This document shows, in pieces, positions 22,964 to 36,787 of a stretch of DNA of 64,000 nt. The first letter of the stretch is position 1; each line of letters opens with the position of its first letter. Source of the DNA: Paragonimus skrjabini miyazakii (taxonomy: Eukaryota > Platyhelminthes > Trematoda > Plagiorchiida > Troglotrematidae); contig JTDE01000192.1 in the NCBI GenBank assembly GCA_014338405.1, positions 274,046 to 338,045 on the forward strand, read 5' to 3'. A program made the position numbers and the translations under genes. The notes beneath the pieces are model-generated. The model saw only the letters and a list, made by a program, of their open reading frames with translations, made no database searches and was not told the DNA's origin.

Positions 22964-24612
22964 TTCGATTACACTGCGTGAACCGAAAACTATAAAATAT
23001 ACCTATCCAGAATCAGGGCAGTTAGAAATCTTCGTTAAGGGTGATTGGTATGCTATGCAAGTAAAATATACTTGAGGCGCTTCTGGTTCCCGACTATGCT
23101 TCCAACTCACCTGTCTATCAAACTAAGTACAGTGTTTTATCTTGCGTCTGTTGAAAGGGTTATCTGAACAATCTCATGCATCCTCACATAGTCTGTAATT
23201 TGATATGTAGACGCGAGTGGAACTTCATTAAACAATTATGCTAATACCTGGCATCCGAATCACCAGGTACACTCTCAGGTAGATGTTTGCGCATTTCAAG
23301 ATTTTCAGCAAAAGAAAGAGAAACCCAGCCTTCTCTATCACATATCGACTGTTTGGTTTCGGGTACATGATGGCTTAATGAACATTGCCGATGTGATATT
23401 CAAGCATACAAAGGAACTGTCTGAAATTTGGATGTGGATATGGTTTACGGCTTAAACGTTTTTCGTTCTCAATATATATTTCTTATTCCTCAAAGCAGGT
23501 CCTGGCACTTAGTTGCTTTTAGTACTGAAGGGCAACACCCATAGTGTCCTACTAATTTCAAATTGGACTGACAGTAGATGTGTTAAAACTAAACTGCCAC
23601 AGTGACTAAAGCTGGAAGATACCTGCACTTATAATCACCGTAAGGTGTTGATTTTCTGTTCCTTGTGGTTTCACTAGCATATTATCTGGTTTGAGCGAAT
23701 GACATAAGTTCAGGGATTATATCAACAATTTTGGATTTGAATGAAATGTTGAATCGCTCAGTTTATGTGTACTCACAGTAGAGTTTATATGCTCCCATGT
23801 TGAAACGATCAAAAAGACACCCTTGTGATATGCAGGAGAAAATCAGTACAGCCAGTACTGAAATGAAATTTGTTTCTGATGGAGTATGCCGGCGGAACAA
23901 GTCCACCATTGTGCTTACGTCCGCGAGTTTCATGCCATATGACTGAGTATACGGGTGCCATAGCGAAGAGCAGAACAAATTTGGTCAATCTGGTTGATCC
24001 TGATCGTTTGATGAACACTGGAATATTCCTCAGCGGCGTCGTTGCCAAAACAAGGTAGAAATCATTATCGGCTAAACGACAAATTCTGATGACTTCCGGC
24101 ACAACCGAAATGGTAATTTATCATCCCACTCGTAGAGTTTCATTTGGCGTCGTGTAGCCGCTCCTGCCCTCTTTCACTCAGAAGACAAAGTCTAACATTA
24201 TTGCAGCTGGCAACTAATTTCCATGCACCCGTCATTCTTCAAATCCCCGTTATTTAAGGTCGTTATTTAACTATAAGCGCTGGACAAAAAATATGGCAAC
24301 AACATTTTTTATTCTAAAAGTTGTATCATTTTAGCTTAGACTAATTTCGATCGCAGCACCAAAAGAGTGGTGGCATGTATAACTTGCAGTATGTGCAGTA
24401 CTGTGTTAAATCCGAAATTGTGTAAGTTTATCTTTAGTGATCTGAGCAGTTTAGACATACAATTAAAGCTCACATCAACGTTATTCAAAATACTATGGGA
24501 ATTCCATCTACCAAAGTGCTTGGTCATCTCATCACTATTGATAATGAGTCCACTTTTTTTAACTGTTACCTCCAGGCATTGGCAGATTGTTTTATTTGCT
24601 TCAAAAGCCTAA
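22964..24612 (+). CDS. Possible four-exon 3' gene part, unknown product
   Basis: Segments: 22964-23060 (32 codons; acceptor GGTTGTTCCCAAG, donor GTAAAA), 23267-23362 (32 codons; acceptor CGAATCACCAG, with an alternative AG 12 bases later in the same phase; donor GTACAT), 24357-24421 (21 codons; acceptor TTTCGATCGCAG, donor GTAAGT) and 24576-24612 (11 codons to TAA; very strong acceptor TTTTTTTAACTGTTACCTCCAG, branch-like TAACTG). All phases agree. Protein fragments read PESGQLEIFVKGDWYAMQ and YNLQYVQYCVKSEI. No domain recognised. An alternative third exon at 23513-23605 is equally open. A minus-strand candidate overlaps the third intron. Confidence 0.27.
23777..24092 (-). CDS. Possible two-exon segment inside an intron, antisense
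   Basis: Minus-strand segments 24092-23919 (about 58 codons, donor GTAAGC; reads SVIWHETRG at its end) and 23857-23777 (26 codons, acceptor AAATTTCATTTCAG, donor GTGAGT), joined in phase. The second has a hydrophobic, Cys-containing start (LAVLIFSCISQGCLF). The first is part of a 97-codon open frame. Neither end of a gene is seen, and the plus strand is also open here for 62 codons, so chance is a real possibility. Confidence 0.2.
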
Positions 24613-27600
24613 ATTGTACAAGAGGCCAATAAAGATGTTTGAGATTAAAAGTGTGTTGCTGTGGTATGTTTGACGTTTTCGAAAGAAAATTAATTTGTCT
24701 GGGCTTATCAGAAATCATCTGCCCGGACAGTAAAACTAGTATTCCTTCTTTTGTGCTGCAATGTGAATTTTTAGAAATGATCACATAACGACTACAGGCT
24801 GTCTGGGTTGTGTGAAGTATACGAATCAAACATAAAATAATAATGTGTTGGTGAAGTTCTGTTTTGTAGTCTATCCAAGACAGTCACTGATTTGCGAGAT
24901 GGTTGCTTTCTAGCAAAGTACTATAAATTAACTGAAGTCTAGACTCCCGCAATTAAGTCTGAACGCCTTCCGTGCATTTAATTGACAGGGCTGATCTTCA
25001 CTCAGGAAAGATAGTTGATGATATGCGGAAGTAGAATTGTGCACTCATCAATTATACATGAATATTAAGTAATCCGGAAATTTATGAAAGTTTGTAGTAA
25101 TAAATCTAGCAGGATCTGTGTGTAATCCTATTCTGTTTGAAACATTCGGTCCACTAGAAACAGCACAACCGTAGGCTATAAGGTCCACCTCTCATTTCAT
25201 GTTTCGCTAAGCGAAGTTTTACCCAGTGGAGTTTAGAGTAAATCACAGTGGGTTGGAATTGTACAGGCAATGTGTCTATGTACCATTCATTGGTGTCTGT
25301 TTTTTCTCGAAAAATAAAATAAAAGTATGACACTTCCGTTCTTCTCGATTCACCATGACTGTAGGCTTGTTCAATTCCAATAAGTAAGTCCATCATATCG
25401 AGACACAATATGTGTCCGTTGCTGAAGGCTTAATAATAATCGTCACTATCTGTTACAAAATGGCCACATCGTACTTATAGAGTCATCCTCATGGTTACCT
25501 TAATCAACTGCATAAATACAGTACACATGACATCAACATCACGTACACAGTAAAATGCAATATCCACCTGTTAGGGACAGATACCATTTCGAAGTGTACA
25601 CTCAAAGGTATGCTGGATCTGCTGTCTCAAATCGGCGATGTGAAGCAGATGACTAGACCTCGTGGTTTACTTATAACATAATTAATTAAACGGGACTGTT
25701 CCCATTTTAACTGGTATAGCATTGCATTTAACTTTGCAACTGACAGAGAAAGATTGTGTGTTTATAAACGTGTACCATCGTGTGTCTTCGACAGTAGCAT
25801 CTTTAGATGCCCGTTAACTCTAATGATGGCATCGGAAGTAGAGGTCCTCGCAAACCGTTGCCTGTGTGATCCATAAAGTCCAGCCCGTTCTTCCTCTGAG
25901 ACCAACAAGCGATTCGTACATGCTCGGAATCACAGCCATTGCGGAACTGTTCAAGCGCTTGATGCATCGCCTACCGGTGTTGCACTACACAAGAACTGGT
26001 CCCGGTAAACTGCTTTGATGAAGTCGCCAGCTCACTTTGGCACTCCAGTCAATCTCCAAAGTTTCCTCTTTGGGGGCTAGTTACTGAGCATGATTAACTC
26101 ATGATAAGTGAAATAAAGTGATCACTGGTTGAATGTATGGTCTTCAACAAAACGCCTATAGTAGATCAGAATAGGTAACTAAAAACAGCGGGATTGGTTA
26201 CAATCACCAAAAGAGACTGACTATTACCATACATAGTTCAGTTCAATCTTCGTGAGTAACAATACAGCTGGTGAACCGTTGAAAGTTCAGTGAGTTTTTA
26301 ATTTGAACTGTACCCTTTCCTTGCGTGTTAAATGGTGCACCATGTATGTTTTCAGCAGTGTACCTAGGCGAAAAAGTCACAGATTCTAGTGAATATTAAC
26401 AAGCTTTCTTAATTACGACTACGTTTTTGTGTTAGGAGGCTTAACAGTTGAATGTTAATGCCAACTAAGATTTAATTATCAACATCGACGTCCCACATTT
26501 GCTATGAACTTTCTTTCCATCTAAATCCTGCGGAGTTTCACGTCTTACTGAGATGCCAGGATTGGATATGTGACAGTTGTTAACAAACAGAAGTTTAACT
26601 TTGTAAATCTTAAAAAATGAAGGTGATGCTAACAAGATCGTATAAGGAAACTGGTGTACTTTGATAAGAAACTCAAATATTGTAGTGTCCTGATGATTCG
26701 TGTAGCGTCTACAATTAGACGCTTGAGAGAACTGGCTACAACAGAGTAGAAACAACATTCCGTGCCACATACACTAACGCGATGACAGTTGTTTTCACAA
26801 GTGAGTTCAACCTCAGGCAAATATTACTTCACCCACCTGATAAAATCTTGTAAACCCGAGTACAAACATAATTGCTAGTCAAACTAAAAAAGCTATTTAA
26901 GATGCATCCTATGGTGCACTGGCTGAGTTAAAGACGGCTTTAATACAAAATTCTGCATTATGAGTTCAACTATGCGTAACAATGATCAACAACATTAACA
27001 GTGATCACAATAGAAAGTCCTGCCAGCCTCCTCTGAAGGAAAACCTTCCCAAGTGTGCTCATAACTAAGTTACGGAAATTTACAATTTCCACTTCCAAAT
27101 TTCAAAACGCACAGATACTTCTGTTGCAAACATAAGATTGGTGTATACACACTGGGTATCAAGTCAAAGAAACGGTTAACTCGAGGGAGTGGTAATATTT
27201 ACACAACAAAGGTGAATCATTCAACGTATATTCATGTTTCGGATAAGTCGGAAACAAATAAGTAACGAAGACGAAAAATTGGTATACACTTTGCAATTCA
27301 CCTTCTGGACACAAGTTTGGAAATAGTAGTGGACTATATATTTTAAAACACACAACCAACACGGCTGAAAGGTTTATGTGTTTTGTTATATACAATCTTG
27401 CCCCAGCTTCCCTTCCGCCAGACGACTCAATATCTGTCCGCTCAGAATGAACACGAACGTTAATTCATTTCGGACTAGATAGCCTACATTGCCATCGGTG
27501 AATAACAAATATTCACCAGGCCACGCGACCATAAATTTTTACAAAATTTAGCCGGCAACAAATTGACAAATGAACACAATTTTGCAGTGCACACATAGCG

Positions 27601-27964
27601 GTTTGTTCGTGACGAACACTCAATAAAAACAACTAGTGGCAGATCTCTCAATCTTTAACTATTTTACGTTTCTATGACTATGACAGAAGTAAATGTAGAG
27701 TGTACAACTGATCCAAGTGAGACACGTAAGCGCTACGCAGGCGTTGTTCTTCCCATTGTCGGCCACCACACGTAATGCAATCAGTACTTCAAGTATCTTT
27801 AGTCTACTTTACCGAATTTCTACCGTAAATTTTGAGTATGAGCATCATCGGCGTTCTTCTTATTTGAACAATCTTTCCACGTGTCGATGACGTGATTTAA
27901 TACAATGTTTAACTCAACAAAAAGCTATGATAGTTGCGTGCCATTTGTATAGTAATTTCCAGTA
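24613..27964. other. No gene recognised; GC-richer patch
   Basis: No domain seen. 25840-26090 is visibly richer in G and C than its surroundings and may be an old repeat I cannot classify. A short frame at 27686-27774 (MTEVNVECTTDPSETRKRYA) has a GTAAGC within it and could be a first exon, but it is too short to judge. Confidence 0.35.
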
Positions 27965-29010
27965 AGACATCTTCATCGTCATGAGCCTCTCCATAAGGTA
28001 CTGCGACTTTGGTCGTCACTCATCTAGAAGAAAACTACTAAGAAATGTTAACCATTAACAGATGAAGGCCAAGTGGAAGAACTAGAAACGGTATGAATGC
28101 AGGTACGTAATTGACTCATACACACTGTCATATCGAATAGCCTTTCTAATCAGCTTTCAAAGTGATCACGAGGACTCAAGCCATGCCGGCAACACCTACC
28201 CACTTTGTTAGATGAAACAGTCGGGATCTTCACATTTAGTGGCCACGTTGTTGCTCTACCACCACGAAGTTTCACCCAACTGTTGGTCACCTCAGTATAG
28301 TTTGGCAGATGCAGTAAACGACCAGTTGGCATGCGGGGTATGTGACCCACCCATCGCAGCCTGTGCAACGTGATTAGTTGATCGACTGATCGCGCATCCC
28401 CAACGTTCCGGAGTACGAGCCTCTGAACAGCCGTGTTGCTCACGCAATGAATCCACGTCATTTTGGCTAACTGACCACGTTAAGCCTGTCAGTACATTCG
28501 CTGTGAGCAGACCGTTTTTCCGAACCATAGTGCGGAAAAGTACGTATGTATACTCTTCCTTTAGGCGACAACCGAACGTCATTTCGACGACAAATATGAC
28601 GCAAACTGGCAAAGGTAACTTGTGTCTTAGATGTCCTTGCCGGTTTCTCGTCAGCACAATTACAGGTTCATGAGATAATGCCACTCAGGTGCGTAAAACT
28701 GTCCACAATCACGAACTAGTTAACGGCAATGAAGAAGGTTGAAGCCGGGGTGCCCCAGCCCTGAAGCTCGGCTTTGCACGTTACACACCAGCCCGGTTAC
28801 TCACCTTGTCCGGCATGGTCTGCATGTCTTAGCATAAGGACCACGTAAACCAATGTCATCCACATCGTCCATGCTGATCAATATCGCGCCAGAAGAAGCT
28901 CAACATTAAGCTCATTGGATTCCACAAGCACACCTTCCAGAATGCGGCCCACGGCAACAGTGAACGGGGGGGCCTTGGCGTTACCAGAAACCTTGAGAGG
29001 CGTTTGGATC
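27965..29010 (-). mobile_element. RTE-like non-LTR retrotransposon, family 1, degraded copy
   Basis: C-terminal half of an endonuclease/RT polyprotein, read right to left. Just below 29000 a decayed FNFVID-like block is followed by VELLLARY and a lost YADD region, and near 28750 by a segment matching the S-K-C-K-x-L-L-Q-D-W block (KAELQGWGTPAS). The clearest part is 28461-28150: CVSNTAVQRLVLRNVGDARS, LRWVGHIPRMPTGRL, EVTNSWVKLRGGRATTW and VGRCCRHGLSPRDH. The copy at 58.4-59.9 kb has the same blocks in the same order. The 3' untranslated region also matches that copy (TTTCTAGT...TTTTCTTCTAGA) down to about 27965. At least two frameshifts. No 5' part is visible. Confidence 0.85.
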
Positions 29011-29319
29011 AACAGTTATCTAGAGGTAAGCCCAAGTGCTAGAATCGTAGACTGACGTTTTCGATAAGCAGCATATATCAAGCTCCTGAATTGAGGGACT
29101 ACTACCCAGAGCAGCTTGCTGACCGACTTGTCGGAGACTGAGGACAGTAAAAGCGCCAATGGTTACCAGTTGTCTCGGCCTCAGAAAATAATTATCGCTC
29201 AAAGGTACACGGAAAGCAGAAGAAATGAGGGAGCAAAACAGTAGGAGAAAAACGTGTTGGATTAGTACTGCCACTGTCGGGAGAACGATACCTTCTTATA
29301 CTTCCCGATCGTTTATGCC

Positions 29320-29640
29320 GCGGGAGGGGGTTGACTTGATGCGTCCCACCCCGAGTCTTTGATTCAACAGAACAACCTGTGAAATAACAGGATACTAGGC
29401 TTTCTTTGGTGACCCAAACCGAAGCCAATGATTCAAGAGACTGGCTCGCTTAGCGGTGGAACGTTTGCTCAGCCTGAATGGCGCAATGAATAAGACATTA
29501 ATGTCAAATTCTAAACATTGCCACACACACTAGATGTATCCTAAGCTGCATCCAGCTTTTAGGTGGTACCAGATGTTTTTTGACCTATTGAATAATACGC
29601 CAGTGGCCAGGGTCAACGATTGGGCGATCGGAGTGCCCTT
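29320..29640. repeat. Interspersed repeat R2, copy 1 (possible RTE family 2 5' end)
   Basis: Collinear similarity with 56500-56840: both contain TTTGCTCAGCC followed by a G/C-rich word and GAATAAGA, and a later G-C-A/G-GGTGTT/GATGTTTT-TGAC/CGAC block about 100 bases downstream. At 56.5 kb the match lies directly 5' of the family 2 endonuclease. This patch may therefore be a 5' remnant of that family, lying against a family 1 copy. A minus-strand frame (29192-29428) has a basic, Ser/Pro-rich sequence but no recognisable domain. Confidence 0.5.
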
Positions 29641-30443
29641 TGTGTGAATTTACTTTTCCTAAACCCCTTTCTTTCTGATACAGAAGACGCCATTGCCGCG
29701 ATTAAAAATAGATATCCTGTATGCCCATAGGATTGTGCTTCACTACCTAAACAATTCTACACGGACATACAATCCCATGAGTGTGACTGCTTTTCTTCTG
29801 ACTGTTCCCAAGCGACCTGTTTGACAAGGTTGCACTTGGAGTGATCGAAGTCCTAGTTAGCATCGCCAGCCGAGTCAAACAGCACACAAGCCTGACCACC
29901 ACGTCAAAGCAAGTCACGTCATGCAACGCAAGCCCGTTCTAAACCAAAACTCATTTATTTTTGCACTTAACGTGTGTGCTTCCAACACACTGTTACTGAA
30001 ACTGGTGGTATGCGCCAAGAACTCGATTGACACGAGTGTTTTCAATTCAGAAGGATGACCTAGGAGTTATGTGTTCTAACTCCATCTCGAATATATACAC
30101 ATAACTGCACACAACAGTAACCCGGAGACCCCACGGTTGTTCCTTCCATCATTTTTCTTTGATTGCAGCAATACTTAAATATCTACCTCTTACTGATTAT
30201 TCGCGAGCGGTACGGTGTGATCGTTCATCTTTACTAGTGTTTAGGATCCCATCCGGATTGTTTCAGCAGGAGTCATAGCCAATTCTCTGACACAGTAAAA
30301 ATCATCGAATATCCAAATAACCAGACTACATAGTGTTTTCATTGAAGGACGACCACCTCATTCTATTCACGAGATACGACAAAATTTTAAAAAGGTGAAA
30401 GTTAAAAACTTTGTAGGGTTTTTTCATCCCATCCTCTGCCTAG
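29641..30443. other. No gene recognised
   Basis: Nothing assignable on either strand. Confidence 0.4.
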
Positions 30444-33400
30444 TGCCACTGTGAAAATAATCGCCGAGCTTTGCTACGTAAGTGATGAGGTGAGTGGTAC
30501 ATTGTGAGCAAAAATTAGGCATGGAATTCAGCGTTTTATTGAGAAATGATTAAACTTCCGCAATATGTTTGTACAGAGGACCATGCAGAAGTACACGGCG
30601 CTTGCGACTGCCCATCTCTGAACACATGCGATAATGATCAACTGTTTTTAGAGAAGAGATAGCATATCAGTATATCTGGTTCCGTGAGTAGATACAGTAA
30701 GAAAGCAAGCGCGATAGAAATGACTTCTGAATAGAATTCCTTACCATTTCTCCCAAACTTTTGTTATGGTGCTAAATGACAAATTCGACAACAGGATTGT
30801 TTTAACGTACAGTGGAATAACATAACAAGACTGTGTGATACGTTCCAAACTCAGAGCAACGGATAGTGGATAACACATGTAAACTACCCAGTCGTCACCG
30901 AGCAACACTGGCCCCATAGACGAGAAAAAACAGTTGATAAGCTACAAACGGCAGCCTCCGTCAAACGAAAGTAACCAAATAAAAGTACATACGAGGGTAT
31001 ATATGGAAACCTCACCGCGTTGTAGATTCAGGTTCCAGTTCATAAACGCGAACACGCGGACCGTGCAAGAACATGCGAATTGATTAATATAGATTCGGCT
31101 TAGCTGAAATACGTTCACTCTGAACACTTTCAGTAGAGGTCAGCACATTTTCAAGAAACGGAGGACATGCCTACGTGCTCCATTCCACGAACTGGTAGAT
31201 TACTAGAGAGAACCTAGCAGAAGAGGCTTCAAGGTTCACTATTCTTCATGTTCATCTTAACATGTGGTATGTCAGTTGCACGTTTTTAACCGTGGTTGTT
31301 AAGTATTTCGAGGTCCTTGTTCACATCTACTGTCCCTTGGTATTCTGTAGTTACGAATACGAGTGACAATGTCGTCAAAGTGGCTGCCAGCACAGGCTTA
31401 GCAAGGAGAGAGTTGCGTTCCATGGGATGTTGTCTAAAAAATCTAACAGATACTGTGGAATTCGCTGGTGATCTTTTTAGTCGGTTTACCGCAAAACTTG
31501 TGAGTTTACAATATTGGGTTGTTCAAGTAGAAGAAAATGAATAACAAGGATCTTACGATGGATCCTTCTAGAACGACGCTGTTGATACAAAACCGGGCTT
31601 GTAAATGAAATCGAACCCAATTTGAGTTAGCTTATCTCCAATTCATCAGAATAGGCATTTATTGCAGAAGTAATTGTGGATTTTGTATATCTAGAGGAAT
31701 TCATCAAATCTGTCGGACAATATGAAGGACTCAAAATGAATCAAACCAGTGGCTAATTCTACGTCGGCCGTCGCCAGTCAAATGGCATTCAAGATGACCA
31801 TATTTACACCAAATCAAATTCCCCCTTTTCATATCATGGTGTTATTTCAAACTTAGTTCAGGCGCAACTACCTTGTCCCGGATTACATTATCTATTCACT
31901 TCACTGTTGTTTTAGCGACCACTGATAGCAAAGCTGTTAGCAGATGTTTCGCTGGCTCTTCTTTTCTCCAAACAGTCATGATAAGTACAGCTGTAGATTG
32001 TTCCCAAACTTTTGGTTGACTAGTTGACAAGAAAACGACAAACCTGTACTGTCAATGGTTCATTTAGTTCGCTATCATGGTTTTTCAGGATAACCGTCTG
32101 CAACCAAAATATCGACCTTCTCCGCATCTGCATTTTTAAATATACCAGTGGTTCCTGGTCACTAGATGTCAATTCTGTTATCTATGAGTATCGTAGAAAC
32201 ATTAGGATTCACCGTCAACTTTTGAGAGATTAATTAGAGCAAAGCCACATCTGAATTAATGAAGTAGGACACTGATTTGGCGGCCTCTAGTGTTACAGTC
32301 CAATAGGTGTTGACCGTAGGCTGTTCGGTTCAGACATTTTCTCCGTTTGATTATTTTGCGATAGAAGAGATTGTACAAAGCGGTAGATTCACAACCGACT
32401 AAATTTCATTTTGCTGTTTGGAGTCTAAGTTGCCCTGAGTTGTATACGAGGAGTTAGGGAAACGTTTTTCTCGAGCAACTGGAACTTGGGATGACCAAAC
32501 CCATCAGTAGCAAGTTTCAATGAACTATCGAAGTTTGTCAGTAAAATATGTAAACCCATCCTCTGTAGAATCATAATAAGAGCACCTTTGGTTGAAACTG
32601 GAAAGCAATGGATGATGAAACCGAACCGATATTGCTAGCGGATGAATCTTAGGTACATCTATTAAACATCACCGACAATGTATTCCAGAGTTAGTGGTTA
32701 GACAAAAGTCACAGATGACACTAGATTCGTGGCTCACTATAAATGAGAACCGTCTTTAGTGAAAATCCATACCAAGATGGAAATTATAATACCAATCACT
32801 TGTAAATGGACAATCATGTTGAACAAGTGCAGCCAGCTCGACTGCATAATTTTTCATTTAACCCGTGCAAAATTTATGAAATAAGGATATTGACCACGGC
32901 AAGTAGATCCGTGATTAACAGAATGGCCCAGTGCTTCACCTGACTATCGAGTGAGCAAAACAAACAGAATATCGATGGTACTATTGGATTCTGTCTCAAT
33001 AGTAACAGCAAAATGAGAGTCATGACGTCAAAGAACGTGATAAAATGTCATGGTTGATAAAAATTCAAGGTATTGTTAACTTAGCTTGAGTAAAATTCAG
33101 CTATATTAATGTGGTTTTAAGATAATATTTTTTTCAGAACAAAAGCCGACCAATGTTGGTTCATGAGGACTGCTCAGAGCCACCGCATCAATTAGTCTGA
33201 ATTAGGATTCGTCGTTTTCAAATTGTACGTTATATGCACTAAAGATTAGGGTTCCCCAGATATTCCAGAGGAAATAAGATGAAAAGATCTCGTGGCAGGA
33301 TAGAAAGTTGCGTTAAGTTCTAATAGTTTGTTGCTGAAGAACATTGATAAAATATGATGCAACGTCCATAAAAAAATATATCGTTGTTGCACACACGGAA

Positions 33401-36400
33401 CTGACTTCCATGACGTTTACCACGTCACCCTTGACACAAAACGATGTCAACACGTTGCGCACCTGGTCGTGCATTACAACTAGGCAATCAACGACTTTGC
33501 GATTGTGAGAGGTGTACTGGTCGCAAGCAGAGGGCAACTTTGTGTACTTTGGATCAGTTCATGCAAAATTATATTACCCTTTTTTGTTTCCAACGTGTCG
33601 GGATAATTATATTCAAAATTATGCTCACATTCCCCGTCGGAAACCCAAATGGATGTACGACCACTTGGGTTGAAGTAGAATATTCTTCGAAGTACATCAA
33701 CAAACAGCAGACGCAAGTTGGATTAAATACCTTTTCCATTAATTTGAAAGACCAATCCCGAAGGCCGCGGATATTGTTAATTTGTTTGAAACAAAATTGC
33801 ATGATATAACGTTTGAATTCACTTCGGCAATAATTCGCCAACAATGTCATCTGGCGTCTGAATGTTAACAATTTATCAGACAGTTACTATACATGAACAG
33901 AAACCTTTCGCTCAAGCTGAACTAGAGTTCTGGTGTCCCCATGAAACAAACGGATGATCAGTTAGGGAAAATGAACGTGATCCCTGAGAACCACAATGTA
34001 GTTGAGCTGCAGAGCACACCAAAGAGCAATTAACTGAGCGAGAAGCAGAGTACACGGTATACTAGCTCTGGAAGTGTTCCTGAAGAAGACGCTTCTTGCT
34101 AATGCATACCTGTAGAAGTCCATCGGTATTCGTAGGAGACCGAAGCATGTCAAGCCCATAGTACACACTGTGCCCAGAAAGGACATATTCTCACAGTTAC
34201 CACTCTGAGGATATTCTTTTATGTAACACAGTTCGTCATCGGCCCCCGTCTGTTTTGACAAGGGTACGAACTGCAACACATGGGTGCTCTTTACAGTCGC
34301 TCCGGGAGGAATGTGACGGTGACCTCCAACGATGCCCGTTTGACCAACGCTCCACTCGTTGTCCATACGTTCATTCGCAGTTGCAATTATACCGTTTTTG
34401 ACAGAACAGATCAATGCCTTTGTCAGCGAACATGGAGACATAGTTGCCAGTAAACGATCAACATGAGGAAGTTATCAGTACGACCGACATAAAGCAACGT
34501 AACTTTTCAACATCGACTGCGAAGACATCCAAATAGTCAGCTACTGAACACGATCAAAGCATTCTTTTTACCGTAACCAAACTTTTGGTTATACATAAGT
34601 TCTTACTAACCAAATGTGTAAGACCAGCACTAAGTTCGCAAACATTATTAATTCAGACCGTGTTTCTGGGTTAGTAATACTCGTCTCAACTACGACCTTT
34701 TCATCCGTATATTCGTATTTTGAAATGGATTACTTTAGACAATCGGCTGGAGAGATTGAACAAAATGTCGACAACCGACACCTTATCTTTCGTCCGCCTT
34801 GGAGGTATGAACTTGTCTCAGTTTTTCTGATAGAAAACACTGGATTGTAATTAAGAGCGTAAGTAGCATTCTGTTGGTGAACGCAGTGACTCACTCCGGT
34901 GTTCACTGGTACACAGTTCCCTATTGAGATAGACATTTGAGACCAGCAGTCATCAGTCTGTATGCATTCCTTGTTTTTTGCTTAAATAAAAGTATCCACC
35001 CACAATGTGTGTTCGATAACTTCAGAAAGGCAGTACATCCAACTGTAGACTAGCTAAGTAGACGTATATAGTCTACGTTGTACCGAATATTATGTCTGTA
35101 CTTCTTTCCACCCACCTTTAATCAGCACAGTATTGAGTAAAGAAAAACTTCAGATTTCTTGAGTTTTATATTCAAAAAGAGAAGTGCTCATTCCGTGAAG
35201 TGTACACTCGAATTTATTTACCCACCATAATTCGGTGGCAGAAAGAGAAAATCGACCAAGGTGAGTGTTCTGCTTATAACTCGAAGAATCCTTCACCCTG
35301 ATGGTTTTTTACTTCCAAGTTGCTGGATATAAAATTATCATCCATCGCCTAATTCTATCTCGTTTTTAAGGCAACTGGTGACCACAATACCGGCTAGATT
35401 TGGATCAACGCTCCAATCTGATGGCCTTACAGGAACCTTTGATGGTCTATGCAATTCTGGAAGTTACTTTTGTGCAGTTTTGCCCGTAATTCACCCAGAG
35501 TAAGGGTTATTCACACATAGTTATCTGTTTCTAACGAAGTTTGTTTCTTGCTATGGAGACTGATCACTCACGACCTCCTGTTAAGAAGGATAGATGTGGG
35601 TGGTAGCGACGCGTTCTCGCGTGGAGTACATGAAATTCCTCAGCGTTAGGCAACAACTGGTTACTTGCCGCCTTCAAACAGGTATTCCACGATGGGCGGT
35701 TTTGTCAATACTAGCAACCTGCAACAAGCGCCACCTCTCAGAATATGCACTTAATTATATGGCGCGTTCCGATTTTCCGTTGCAACCGGCACATATCTTA
35801 GATGAATGTGAACGTAAGTTGGGATTAACTGAAAACAGATGTTTACAACTTTGGCCGTGTAAGCTTTCGTGACGCCAGTACACCTCTACACAGAAATCCG
35901 GAAATCTCACTACTTTTGAAAAAGAGAGAAATAAACGTACACTGAAACGCGTCACTTTTTGCTCCGCTTGGTTGGAACGGGTGGTGTGCACTGAATCACC
36001 ATATTGCAAAGGACAAAAAATGCATCCGCTGCACGTAAACATAACTGAGGTTTGATAAGATGTACCAGAAAGAATAGAAAAAAGCATTGCACTCAAGCTA
36101 CGTTTTTGTCAAAGCATATCAGTAGTGCATTTTGTTGTTGCTATCCAGATTTGAGCACCGGTCACGCATTCATAAAACTACCGCGCTGGTCATTGAACCA
36201 TTACTACTTATAATTAATTATAAGCAAACATGGTTGAGCGAAAAAAATACGTTAATTCAGTCGTGCCGAAGTTGAGCAGTGGTCAACACGGTTATCTTAT
36301 GAGCACATGCTCGAGACTAATATTGCGGTAACAACAAGGAAATTTATTACAAACAGAAATAAAAATCTAATCATGTACAGCTTCACAAAACAGCTGACTG

Positions 36401-36787
36401 AAACATTTGTCTAGATGCGAAAACCGGAATTAGACTTCAGCGTAATTCAGCTTCATCTACTGCATTGCTGTGGCAGATTTACCCTTCTTCTACCGTGGGT
36501 CAAGACATTATACCCTTTTTGTTTGCAAGGTACAAAATTGTTAACATCAGTGCATGGTTCTCGTTGAATTTCGGAGTTAAACAAGATTTGTATAACCATG
36601 TGACCCACTAACTGTTTTTGCTACAAAGCTGAAAGACAGTGTTTAAATCAGTCTCTTGGGTCTTCCACTTAGAGATGTGTGCTTGTCTGAGACAACCAAG
36701 GAAGAAAGATATCTGAAACCAACTATCGATCATTATAAAAAAATCAGTAAGCACATCCACGACAGATGTGCGTCTCGTATTACTGGT
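30444..36787 (+). CDS. Possible multi-exon gene segment, unknown product
   Basis: Phase-compatible chain: 30444-30477 (acceptor CATCCCATCCTCTGCCTAG, donor GTAAGT), 31351-31499 (49 codons; acceptor TCCCTTGGTATTCTGTAG, donor GTGAGT), 34623-34804 (60 codons; branch-like TACTAAC close to the AG, donor GTATGA), 35644-35813 (56 codons; donor GTAAGT) and 36675-36787 (37 codons; acceptor GGGTCTTCCACTTAGAG, donor GTAAGA). Protein fragments read RRELRSMGCCLKNLTDTVEF, RSDFPLQPAHILDECE and EERYLKPTIDHYKKISKHIH, helical and charged. No family recognised. Both ends are open. It could continue into the 39.0-40.0 kb segment through a missing exon that enters in phase 0 and leaves two bases. The introns are long enough that other exon choices cannot be excluded. 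Confidence 0.25.

Noticed and set aside
33962..34441. 159-codon minus-strand ORF
   Set aside because: No domain and no clear splice context. With a stop about every 16 codons, one run of roughly 140 codons is expected by chance in a window this size, so its length alone is not evidence.
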